64,000 nt of DNA from the NCBI GenBank assembly GCA_948470475.1, contig OX419345.1, forward strand, positions 18,298,239 to 18,362,238, written 5' to 3'. Origin of the DNA: Galaxea fascicularis. Taxonomy: Eukaryota; Cnidaria; Anthozoa; Scleractinia; Euphylliidae. The notes beneath the pieces are model-generated. The model ran no database searches. It saw nothing but the letters and a program-made list of their open reading frames with translations, and was not told the DNA's origin. Made by a program: the position numbers and the translations under genes. This document shows positions 48,201 to 56,627 of the stretch, piece after piece; positions within the stretch are counted from its first letter, which is position 1; every line of letters begins with the position of its first letter.

Positions 48201-48825
48201 AATAGACAAACAACCTAGCCCTAAAACAGGTTTAGGGGCGGCTAAAAACGTTAAAACATTTCTTCGTAACGCAAAATTCTGGATGAAATCAAACTTGGTA
48301 GATCATTTAAATGCAAATTCGCGATATTCTGGTAAACGGCAAAACATGACTGTTCCCTAAGTTCTACCGCAAACTTTGATGGTTTCGTCGGTCTTCCTTT
48401 TCTTGTTTTGTCGGTGAACTCCAAAAAGTTTGACTGAATCAAAAATTGAGATAAAAAAAGGCTTCTTATGTTCATTGGTTTTGTTCGCAGTAGTTTGGAT
48501 TTCGAATGAGGATTATTGAAAAGGACATGCTGTTGTTACCCGACATCGTAGAGTGTCTGTGTGGTATTGAATCGATTTTATCCCTTGTTTGAAGGTCTTT
48601 CAAGGCTACATAGATGATCCCAGAAACACTGATAACTCTTGGATGGAAAGCCAAGCGGTTAATTATCACGACGACACTGGGGAAGCATTCGACAAGTTTT
48701 CCCTAAAAGCTGGTGATGACGCAAAGAACGTGAGATGGATGGACGTCTCTCATGAACTGCGTTTATATGCAAACCACTATGACTTGATCAAGGAAGTTGC
48801 CAAAAGGCTTGATGCATATTGGTAG
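42214..48825 (+). CDS. NUDT9: NUDT9, ADP-ribose pyrophosphatase
   Basis: NUDT9 hydrolyses ADP-ribose to AMP and ribose 5-phosphate; the mammalian enzyme is mitochondrial. Seven exons (42214-42295, 43059-43254, 44614-44721, 45045-45131, 46775-46880, 47598-47741, 48595-48825) join in frame into 317 residues. The N-terminal ~27 residues are hydrophobic with arginines and no acidic residue, as in a targeting peptide. Landmarks are [36 protein letters not shown], and the Nudix box at about 194-214 with GMVDPGD and KEFGEEA. Then come [13 protein letters not shown] and [10 protein letters not shown]. The Nudix box differs from G-x5-E-x7-REUxEE: the first E is D (residue 200) and R is K (208). The EFGEE metal-binding core is intact. 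The cnidarian TRPM2 channel carries a similar domain, but no channel exons precede this one, and the hydrophobic N-terminal exon fits the stand-alone enzyme. Confidence 0.96.
43752..43985 (+). repeat. tRNA-derived SINE
   Basis: GCAGTATGGCTTAGCAGTTA (A-box region) and ACTTCAAGTCCCGCC (B-box region) head a body ending in AAAATAATAAA. It lies in NUDT9 intron 2. The intervening anticodon arm is degraded, so it is not a tRNA gene. Confidence 0.65.
45507..46073. mobile_element. MITE with TAAAGTGCTACTATG termini
   Basis: Left TAAAGTGCTACTATGATCAA and right TGGTCATAGTAGCACTTTA are inverted over about 25 bp. 567 bp, non-coding, in NUDT9 intron 4. The target duplication could not be fixed. Confidence 0.75.
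46158..46371. mobile_element. Short TIR element with GGCCAGCCAGAC arms
   Basis: Left GTCAGAACTGGCCAGCCAGA and right TCTGGCCGGCCAGTTCTGGC are inverted, with GGGCACTTTCC and GTAAGCACCCC at the tips. 214 bp in NUDT9 intron 4. Confidence 0.6.
47860..48013 (+). repeat. Palindrome with degenerate hammerhead-like core (Penelope-like debris)
   Basis: Arms of about 60 bp: TAACTGAAGTGAAAATGTTG on the left and its imperfect complement ending ACTTCAGTTA. The right arm contains CTGATTAA, the hairpin GAGGC-AGCA-GCCTC, then GAAACGTC (47940-47971). CCA and TGG flank this as a short stem. This is the order of a hammerhead ribozyme core, except that the invariant G of CUGANGA is T. Penelope-like elements carry such motifs. 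It lies in the last NUDT9 intron. Confidence 0.55.
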
Positions 48826-50610
48826 CCCCTTTGTTTGCAATGGAATAGTAGTTTATTTAAAACCTTTACAAAGTTCGCCTCCATGGCAGTCCTCTTCCTG
48901 CTACGAAAGAAAACCCTTGATGTAAATGTTTGTGATCTGTGTGACCACACCCAAGCTGTCGTAAACTTTCCTACATCTTTGCTCCTTCAACAACCACTCG
49001 CGCTGCTGTTAATGACCACTCCACCAAAATATGCAGTCAAACCTCTGTTACACAGGGACGTAGCTATTGAATTCTTTTCATTCTTTTGTGGAATGTTACC
49101 TGTGTTTTACGACTCCTTTTGTAAACTGACCCTTTGATATTACAGTGAATCCTCTATTAAGTTCGGACTGGGGGAGGGGGAGGGAAGGGGGTATTTATTT
49201 TTAGTACGTTTGAGGGGAAGGGGCTTAAAAGAGAGAGGATCGTGTTCAGGTATGGTTAGTTTGACAAGCATGTTAAGTAGTTTTCGTTTATGTCGCTTTT
49301 TCGGAGCATACTTGCCAAAGCAACTATGCAATTGCGTGGGATAGTTAAAAAATTATCTCCATCAACTCCGCTCACGCTCCCTTGGGCCGTGACGATGGTG
49401 GCCTTTTACCTCACAACTATTACACCTTATTAAAGAAAAGGTCGGTAATTAGTGAGCGCATTTAAGGATCCTTGTTCCAGCATTACATCACCCTTTATGA
49501 AGACATTTGGTAGGAGTACCGAAACACTGGGTTCTGAATTCTAACTTTTAAAGTTACATTAATTAATCTACAGTAAACCCGAGTAGCGTCAAACATGTCA
49601 GATTATATGATGTTTAGCGCAAGAATTTATTACACGTGGAACTGCAAGGGGGTGTTAACATGACAAAACTCGCGCCGGCGCCAGTTTCACACCGGGATGA
49701 CTACTTGATTACTTGAAATGGGTCTCATTTTTACCTCATTGTCGACTACGTCATCTTCGATTGAGGAAAATTACGCATGCGCTACGCGTTCCAGTCTACC
49801 GAGAGACCGATTTCATACCGAAACGAGTGTGAGTGGCTGTTCTTCGTTTACGTGATACCGTTGCGAGATTTCGCACCGGAATGAAATTCTCGCCCCGGTA
49901 CAGCAACCGGGGTGAATTCGCGCCGGCATGACTCGTTCCGGCATCAATGAATTTCCCACAGAATCGAGACTTTTATTTCCTTATAGTCAACCAGGCTTGT
50001 AGTGTTGAGTTGAGATTGAGTTCATGCGCGATGAAATAATTGTTTTCAGCGTACTCTAACAGAATATTTGTATTAAAATATTAATATTGGTTGCGGAACG
50101 AAGAGAATAGCGTAAGAGAGATACCTATTTGGAATCAGACCTCTGCATTCTGGTAGACTCAGAGAGCGTACTTCAGGTGTGTTGATCTGACAAGCAAACT
50201 ACTTACCTGCTATGGACATCGGGTTGACTAGTAGAAGAAATTAGTGCTTCTGTAAATATGCATTCTAACGAGCGGTAGATTTTGCGCTCTTGAATAAAGG
50301 TGTAAAATTCAATTATCATTTATCCTAATCAATTCTCCTCGTTCATCCTGTTAATTTCTTTGTTAGTTTATACCTTTATCGTCAGCTATTTCCCTACACA
50401 TCTAGGTATGCAGAATGTTGCGTTTTGGGGCTTTTGGTTTAATTACTTCTATTATTTGAAGTGAACTCGCCTTTCTCTAAAATAGCAACACCCTTAAACT
50501 GTTTCATTCTTCCCTTCTCTCACCCCTCCTGCGTATTTCCTTGATGCGTCTTGCTGCTATGAAACTGTTTTAGCTAATAAGCTTCGGTCCTTTAAAGCTT
50601 GTTAAACAAA
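48826..50610. other. Intergenic region between NUDT9 and the sulfotransferase
   Basis: NUDT9 3' UTR followed by the sulfotransferase 3' side; the genes converge here. No AATAAA lies soon after the NUDT9 stop. A CpG-rich stretch occupies about 49655-49940. I see no coding exon here. Confidence 0.5.
49655..49940. repeat. CpG-rich repeat-like stretch
   Basis: Dense CG dinucleotides, with related words such as CGCGCCGGCGCCAG, CACCGGGATGAC and CGCGCCGGCATGAC at the two sides. It stands out from the AT-rich surroundings. Either a young repeat or a small CpG island. Confidence 0.4.
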
Positions 50611-53103
50611 CTAAACTGGTTTATAAACGAGATCTTTTGCAAGTTCCCAGCTCTTCTCGTCCTCCTTTATTTCCAGTTCTATCTCCGTGTAGTTCGTTGA
50701 CTCCACCTTGATTGTTTCGTTTCGATCTTTTTTCTTCTTTCTCAAGTGATTTAGGTAAGCATTTTCACTCATGATCATCTTTGCACAAAATGTTCGTAGT
50801 GGTTCCGGTAAGTCATTTTTAAGAGAGTATCCTTTCACGAACTTTGCTCCATACAGGTGTTGCAGCTTTGTTACATTTGCCACGCAGGCGCGGCTTATTT
50901 GTTTTGTTTTCTCACGGGAAATGGCGAGCTCATTGCGGAAGCTATCCCCTTGGTTTTCGATCTTTTCCCAGAGTGATTTGTTGAAGTGTTCAAACAACAT
51001 TACATCGGCTTTGTTCCAACTTTTTATGCTTTCTCGAACTTCCTGGGTCAGTTTTGTGTTCTTTTCTACATCTTGCCTCTCGTTGAGTTTCAAGTACAAA
51101 ATATCCTCCATGTTCCAGCAGAGGAGTCTTTTCATCAACACCAAGGACTCGTCGAAGTGATCCATGATCAAAACCAAGTCAAACTCGTCATCCAAAAACC
51201 TGATATACTCTTGAACAGCGGTACGGTTTTGATAATATTTGAAACTCAAACCCAAATCATGCAGCATAGGATTTCTGAACAGTCGTCCCTCGGACTTAGA
51301 TTCACGCACAGTCTTAAAGGGAATACCCTTACGACTTAGAAATAATTGAAGACAGTCTGGACCATGACAGAGGCCAATACGTTTGCCAAGTTGCATGTAG
51401 TTGAAAACAGACTCGAAGTTGTCAACCGGGTTCCGCAGAATTGTCAGGTACTTGCTGGTTTCTTTGGGGAAAAGGCTGTTCATTGGTTTCTTGTTAAATC
51501 TGGTATGGCTACACAAGACGTTCGGCATTCTGCTGTCAAGACGATGAGCGTAAAAAGCATGAAATCTGTTTGGCCATCCCAGTAGTGTGAACGATGGCAG
51601 AACAAAACTAAGGTTTCTGAAGTCTCCGTAGCGTAAGAAAATGTTCACCATGGTACTAGAACCAGTTTTGTGCGTTTTAAGAAAGAGGAGGTGATTCTCA
51701 GACGGGCAAGTTGATGCCGCTGTTAAAGTGCGGGGAAAGAGTGAGGTTGCCCGGGCAACGGTAATTTCCTTAAACCTGTAATGGATGAAATAATGGAGTG
51801 GTTTCATTGACTTTCACAATCATAAAACCAAAGCCCAAGTTATTTCCATAGCGCGGTTTGCAGTTGACTGTCGTACAGACCAGACCCAAAGCAATTACTC
51901 CAGCTCATTACAACTACAAGAGCAAGTAGTAATGAACCAGCAATCAAAATCGGAAGCAAGTACATGAACAACGACAATGGGTGCGCAAAATACATGCGCA
52001 CAAGACACATTTGCTTTTAGCTCTGCGTCTCATTGGTTGCACTGAAACTGGCGCGAGTTTAGGCAATCGATCACAGAATTAAGTTAATCAAACTAAGGTA
52101 AACAGGCTTACTTCAAGTTTTAACAGTCAACTGTACAATTTTGGAGAGTTCCTAGCCGTTTTATAGTAACAGTAGTAGTAGTAGTGGTGGCGGTGCCGGT
52201 AGCATTGGCAGTGACAGTAGGAGTAGTGGTAGTAGTAGACAAAAGATGGTGAATGTTAAGCTTATCCATGTAGAAAGCACATGGTTGTTTTCAGCTTATC
52301 ATACCAATATGGGCATTAAAAAAAAAGATTTCTTGAGTTTTCGGAGAGCCAAATATGTCAAAAATGTTCGGAAATGTGGAAAGTTAGCATTTTTGGGAGC
52401 TCACACAAAAGTACCTTTAAAGACCATAAAGATAATCTGTCTGGAAACACACACACAGTCTGTAAAGCAGACACTGAAGAAAGGTAAAAGGCAAGATAGA
52501 GCTGTGCGCGCAAGGGAGGGGAGGCTGAGGTCTGTTACCACACACTTCCTCCCGCACACGCGCAGCTCTAGTGTCAATTCAATTTTCTCCAGCCCTTGGT
52601 CAGAGATATAGGAAAAATCTCTCAAACAATGTTGCTCAAACCCACGCTCTCGTTCATTGCCACTGTCGGGTTGAAAACAAAACCAAATAAAGCAAAACTA
52701 GACCTCTGCTAGATGCTGCGAATTCGGAGTATTTTCTGGCCTCGCTTCACTTTCTACCTACGTTCTGGGTAACTACTATTATGCGGATGGATGTGTCACA
52801 ACCTGCCGCTTCCATTTGAATTCACTCTTTGGTTGAGATAGTTTCCAATTTAGTGGCAGTGGTTAGCTCGAATGCTCACCTCAGCTGCTACAATCCCTAT
52901 ATGATTCCATTTATACATACTCACGTAAATGAACTAACTTACTCGATGTTTCCCTCGCCAAGCTCTATTTTTTCTTTCGGGTTGTGTAGCCTGAGCTGTT
53001 TTTCATGTTCGAGGTAAAAAACGAGTAACATCGCGCTAAAAGCTGCCAGAGCCTTCAGGGTCCTACAACGAGTTGCAAAAATACTTGAGACACTGTACGC
53101 CAT
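50611..53103 (-). CDS. Galactose-3-O-sulfotransferase family protein (Gal3ST-like)
   Basis: Such enzymes move sulfate from PAPS to the 3-OH of galactose on glycolipids or glycans in the Golgi. Two exons are seen: 53103-52943 and 51775-50611, with donor GTAAGT and acceptor ATTACAG, joining in frame at a glutamate codon. With the ATG at 53103 the protein has 441 residues (human GAL3ST1 423). It has a short tail, a signal anchor at about 17-34 (LKALAAFSAMLLVFYL) and a lumenal domain. LKTHKTGSST (about 86-95) is the 5'-phosphosulfate loop and LRNPVDNFESVFNY (about 167-180) the 3'-phosphate site. The lysine-rich C-terminus is KKKKDRNE and beyond. The exact substrate cannot be told. The first 13 codons lie inside the TIR element at 53065-53329. 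The start is therefore uncertain: an in-frame ATG also occurs at 53244, and an upstream exon joined at the TGTAG just before the anchor is possible. Confidence 0.85.
51845..52140. repeat. Decayed TIR-like repeat in sulfotransferase intron
   Basis: GCAGTTGACTGTCGTAC on the left and AACAGTCAACTGTAC on the right are inverted. The interior has CATTGGTTG and GATCACAGA words like the element at 18188-18461. Boundaries are approximate. Confidence 0.4.
52165..52245. repeat. AGT/GTAGTAG simple repeat
   Basis: Degenerate AGTAGTAGTAG units on the plus strand in the sulfotransferase intron. No coding role is likely. Confidence 0.8.
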
Positions 53104-53329
53104 TTGGCCTTGAATGACGTTTCCATGATCTTCCGCTTTCCCTCCCCCTCCCCCTCTTATCAAAGTTGTTAACGGTGCAGCACCATGCTCGAAACTTTGA
53201 GGAACAACTTTGAAAGGGGGAGAGGGAGGGGGTGAGTATTGCATGTCACAGATTTGTTAGCAGCAGCGTTTTAGAGAAAGAAGAGACGTTTTTGATTGCC
53301 ACTGTCTCAACAATTTTGCAACTGGTTGT
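53065..53329. mobile_element. 265-bp TIR element, copy A1 (overlaps sulfotransferase start)
   Basis: Left end ACAACGAGTTGCAAAAATAC and the complement of the right end, ACAACCAGTTGCAAAATTG, form imperfect TIRs of about 26 bp. CT lies on both sides (53063-53064 and 53330-53331), a possible 2-bp target duplication. The centre holds inverted CCCTCCCCCTCCCCCTC and GGGGGAGAGGGAGGGGG tracts. On the minus strand a reading frame from 53244 stays open through the element and runs into the sulfotransferase anchor. Confidence 0.75.
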
Positions 53330-53903
53330 CTCAATGCTAGTGCACTGTATGGCCACTTTATTAGTTAGGGAATCTGGGCGAGAGCTATTGTAGTTTTTGC
53401 TTTTAATGAGGTGTTTAAATCAAATAGGGTTTCATTGTCTTACATCACGTGGATTAAAAATGGCCAGCGGATAAAGCTCATTTTGTGCTGTTTATCGTAC
53501 GACGTAATCGGAGCGTATTTCACTGCTTTTACGGAGCAAACCTGAAAACATTCTTAAGCTTCGATATAGACTACTTATATAACTCCGTTTTTGCTCTTAC
53601 GGTTTGTAAAGACGTGATTCTAAGCCATTTACTGTGAATCTCCGTCAGGCAGGAGGTTTACCTTTTCAAATGACGCCAAAAGCCGACACTAGATTGAGGA
53701 GATAAGCTGTTGTTGATGTAAAAGAATTAGCCACATAACAGACATTCTAATGTGATCGCGTGCCATTAAATCCAGCTGCTTAGAAAACAGCGGCAAAATA
53801 CATAAAATGAAATGCCAAAGTGCAGTCAATGCTTTGCATCGTTTATGTTACACTGATTGAAAGGTTTTTTACTAATTTCCACAAAGGACTGTTACGAAAT
53901 TCA

Positions 53904-54010
53904 ACGGTCTACCATTGCGGCACGGTCTACCATTGCGTTCACTAAAAAATACATTAAGATATCATATATCTTACTCTTCGATGGTAGACCGTGCTAAAAT
54001 GGTAGACCGT
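53904..54010. repeat. Inverted GGTCTACCAT repeats in spacer B, first copy
   Basis: Two direct copies of ACGGTCTACCATTGCG are followed 40 bp later by two copies of ATGGTAGACCGT, making a symmetrical four-box palindrome. It is repeated 1648 bp downstream. It could form a hairpin or paired protein-binding sites. Confidence 0.8.
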
Positions 54011-54440
54011 CAGAAAATCAAAGGAAATGCATACTACACTTATAATCGTTTTACCACTGTTCTCGTTTGGCATTTGTCACTATTTAGGATTGGAAAGAAA
54101 TGATAGTATCCCAAGTAGTTTTGTCCTAAAGCCATTTACTCAAAAAGTAACGTAATCACCGAATGTTACATGACCAAATAGCATGCCAATTGTTCTTGCG
54201 TTACAAAATAAAAGAGACGAAATTACCACACTGTTGTCAGAAAAAAATAATTGTCTAGTAGTCTTGTAGGGCGGTCTTTATTGTCGGCTAAAATCAAATG
54301 TAAGCAGTTATGCATTGGCGCGATAGTATTGTCAATAATGTCACTTCGCATTGAGCATTGACTATGGTGTGCTCTCTACTGGTAGTGTTAACTCTCGAAA
54401 TGTCTCACACTTGTCATATCTTATAAACGCTTTAAGTTGG

Positions 54441-54482
54441 GCGTCTATGTCTAGACGCCCTAGACGTAGGGCGTCTATTAAG
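54441..54482. repeat. GGGCGTCTA palindromic cluster in spacer B
   Basis: GGGCGTCTATGTCTAGACGC is followed by CCTAGACGTAGGGCGTCTAT. Three GCGTCTA words occur in alternating orientation. An identical cluster lies 1648 bp further on. Confidence 0.7.
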
Positions 54483-54712
54483 TTGCAGGAACAAAAGGAA
54501 AGAATACACTCCGATCTGTTACGTCATTAACTGCAAGTTAAGAAAATTCGACGAATTCAAATTTACTTTTTTGCATACTCTCTGACGAACTAGAACGTCA
54601 ATATGTCTAAGACTATAAAAAGGAAATATAGTTCTTCAAAATAAATTGCTAAGCTCCATTGTTGCATCCTTCATACCAGAGAAAACAAAGTTCACTTTTA
54701 TACCATAATTAG

Positions 54713-54977
54713 ACAACGAGTTGCAAAAATACTTGAGACACTGTACGCCATTTGGCCTTGAATGACGTTTCCATGATCTTCCGCTTTCCCTCCCCCTCCC
54801 CCTCTTATCAAAGTTGTTAACGGTGCAGCACCATGCTCGAAACTTTGAGGAACAACTTTGAAAGGGGGAGAGGGAGGGGGTGAGTATTGCATGTCACAGA
54901 TTTGTTAGCAGCAGCGTTTTAGAGAAAGAAGAGACGTTTTTGATTGCCACTGTCTCAACAATTTTGCAACTGGTTGT
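54713..54977. mobile_element. 265-bp TIR element, copy A2 (hybrid flanks)
   Basis: Same sequence as A1 over the parts compared. The left flank is AG (as in A3) and the right flank is CT (as in A1), so this copy lacks a matched duplication. That is expected of a recombinant between A1 and A3. Confidence 0.75.
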
Positions 54978-55551
54978 CTCAATGCTAGTGCACTGTATGG
55001 CCACTTTATTAGTTAGGGAATCTGGGCGAGAGCTATTGTAGTTTTTGCTTTTAATGAGGTGTTTAAATCAAATAGGGTTTCATTGTCTTACATCACGTGG
55101 ATTAAAAATGGCCAGCGGATAAAGCTCATTTTGTGCTGTTTATCGTACGACGTAATCGGAGCGTATTTCACTGCTTTTACGGAGCAAACCTGAAAACATT
55201 CTTAAGCTTCGATATAGACTACTTATATAACTCCGTTTTTGCTCTTACGGTTTGTAAAGACGTGATTCTAAGCCATTTACTGTGAATCTCCGTCAGGCAG
55301 GAGGTTTACCTTTTCAAATGACGCCAAAAGCCGACACTAGATTGAGGAGATAAGCTGTTGTTGATGTAAAAGAATTAGCCACATAACAGACATTCTAATG
55401 TGATCGCGTGCCATTAAATCCAGCTGCTTAGAAAACAGCGGCAAAATACATAAAATGAAATGCCAAAGTGCAGTCAATGCTTTGCATCGTTTATGTTACA
55501 CTGATTGAAAGGTTTTTTACTAATTTCCACAAAGGACTGTTACGAAATTCA

Positions 55552-55658
55552 ACGGTCTACCATTGCGGCACGGTCTACCATTGCGTTCACTAAAAAATAC
55601 ATTAAGATATCATATATCTTACTCTTCGATGGTAGACCGTGCTAAAATGGTAGACCGT
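55552..55658. repeat. Inverted GGTCTACCAT repeats in spacer B, second copy
   Basis: Exact counterpart of 53904-54010 at +1648 bp, with the same four-box arrangement. Confidence 0.8.
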
Positions 55659-56360
55659 CAGAAAATCAAAGGAAATGCATACTACACTTATAATCGTTTT
55701 ACCACTGTTCTCGTTTGGCATTTGTCACTATTTAGGATTGGAAAGAAATGATAGTATCCCAAGTAGTTTTGTCCTAAAGCCATTTACTCAAAAAGTAACG
55801 TAATCACCGAATGTTACATGACCAAATAGCATGCCAATTGTTCTTGCGTTACAAAATAAAAGAGACGAAATTACCACACTGTTGTCAGAAAAAAATAATT
55901 GTCTAGTAGTCTTGTAGGGCGGTCTTTATTGTCGGCTAAAATCAAATGTAAGCAGTTATGCATTGGCGCGATAGTATTGTCAATAATGTCACTTCGCATT
56001 GAGCATTGACTATGGTGTGCTCTCTACTGGTAGTGTTAACTCTCGAAATGTCTCACACTTGTCATATCTTATAAACGCTTTAAGTTGGGCGTCTATGTCT
56101 AGACGCCCTAGACGTAGGGCGTCTATTAAGTTGCACGAACAAAAGGAAAGAATACACTCCGATCTGTTACGTCATTAACTGCAAGTTAAGAAAATTCGAC
56201 GAATTCAAATTTACTTTTTTGCATACTCTCTGACGAACTAGAACGTCAATATGTCTAAGACTATAAAAAGGAAATATAGTTCTTCAAAATAAATTGCTAA
56301 GCTCCATTGTTGCATCCTTCATACCAGAGAAAACAAAGTTCACTTTTATACCATAATTAG

Positions 56361-56625
56361 ACAACGAGTTGCAAAAATACTTGAGACACTGTACGCCATT
56401 TGGCCTTGAATGACGTTTCCATGATCTTCCGCTTTCCCTCCCCCTCCCCCTCTTATCAAAGTTGTTAACGGTGCAGCACCATGCTCGAAACTTTGAGGAA
56501 CAACTTTGAAAGGGGGAGAGGGAGGGGGTGAGTATTGCATGTCACAGATTTGTTAGCAGCAGCGTTTTAGAGAAAGAAGAGACGTTTTTGATTGCCACTG
56601 TCTCAACAATTTTGCAACTGGTTGT
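56361..56625. mobile_element. 265-bp TIR element, copy A3
   Basis: Same sequence as A1. AG flanks both sides (56359-56360 and 56626-56627). Sequence to the right (from 56628) is unrelated to B, marking the end of the array. Confidence 0.75.
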
Positions 56626-56627
56626 AG

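Larger units (their letters stand above)
53065..56625. repeat. A-B-A-B-A tandem array, 1648-bp period
   Basis: Three copies of the 265-bp element A (53065-53329, 54713-54977, 56361-56625) are separated by two copies of a 1383-bp spacer B (53330-54712, 54978-56360). I noticed one difference between the B copies (G at 54496 versus C at the equivalent site near 56144). This pattern fits unequal recombination between two A elements that flanked one B. B encodes no protein I recognise. An assembly duplication cannot be excluded from sequence alone. Confidence 0.93.

Noticed and set aside
42214..48825. C-terminal part of a TRPM2 channel
   Set aside because: The domain is similar, but the first exon encodes a short targeting-like N-terminus and the preceding DNA holds an unrelated gene with no channel exons.
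52497..52570. Hairpin AGAGCTGTGCGCGC / GCGCAGCTCT as a regulatory structure
   Set aside because: Short imperfect arms in an intron and no supporting context. Probably a decayed small TIR element.
53915..54103. 62-codon reading frame in spacer B (repeated at 55563)
   Set aside because: Its identity between copies is explained by the recent duplication. It spans the palindromic boxes and has no domain or splice support.
53065..56625. LTR retrotransposon or solo-LTR array
   Set aside because: The repeated 265-bp unit has inverted ends starting ACAAC, not TG...CA. No primer-binding site, polypurine tract or gag/pol coding is seen in the spacer.
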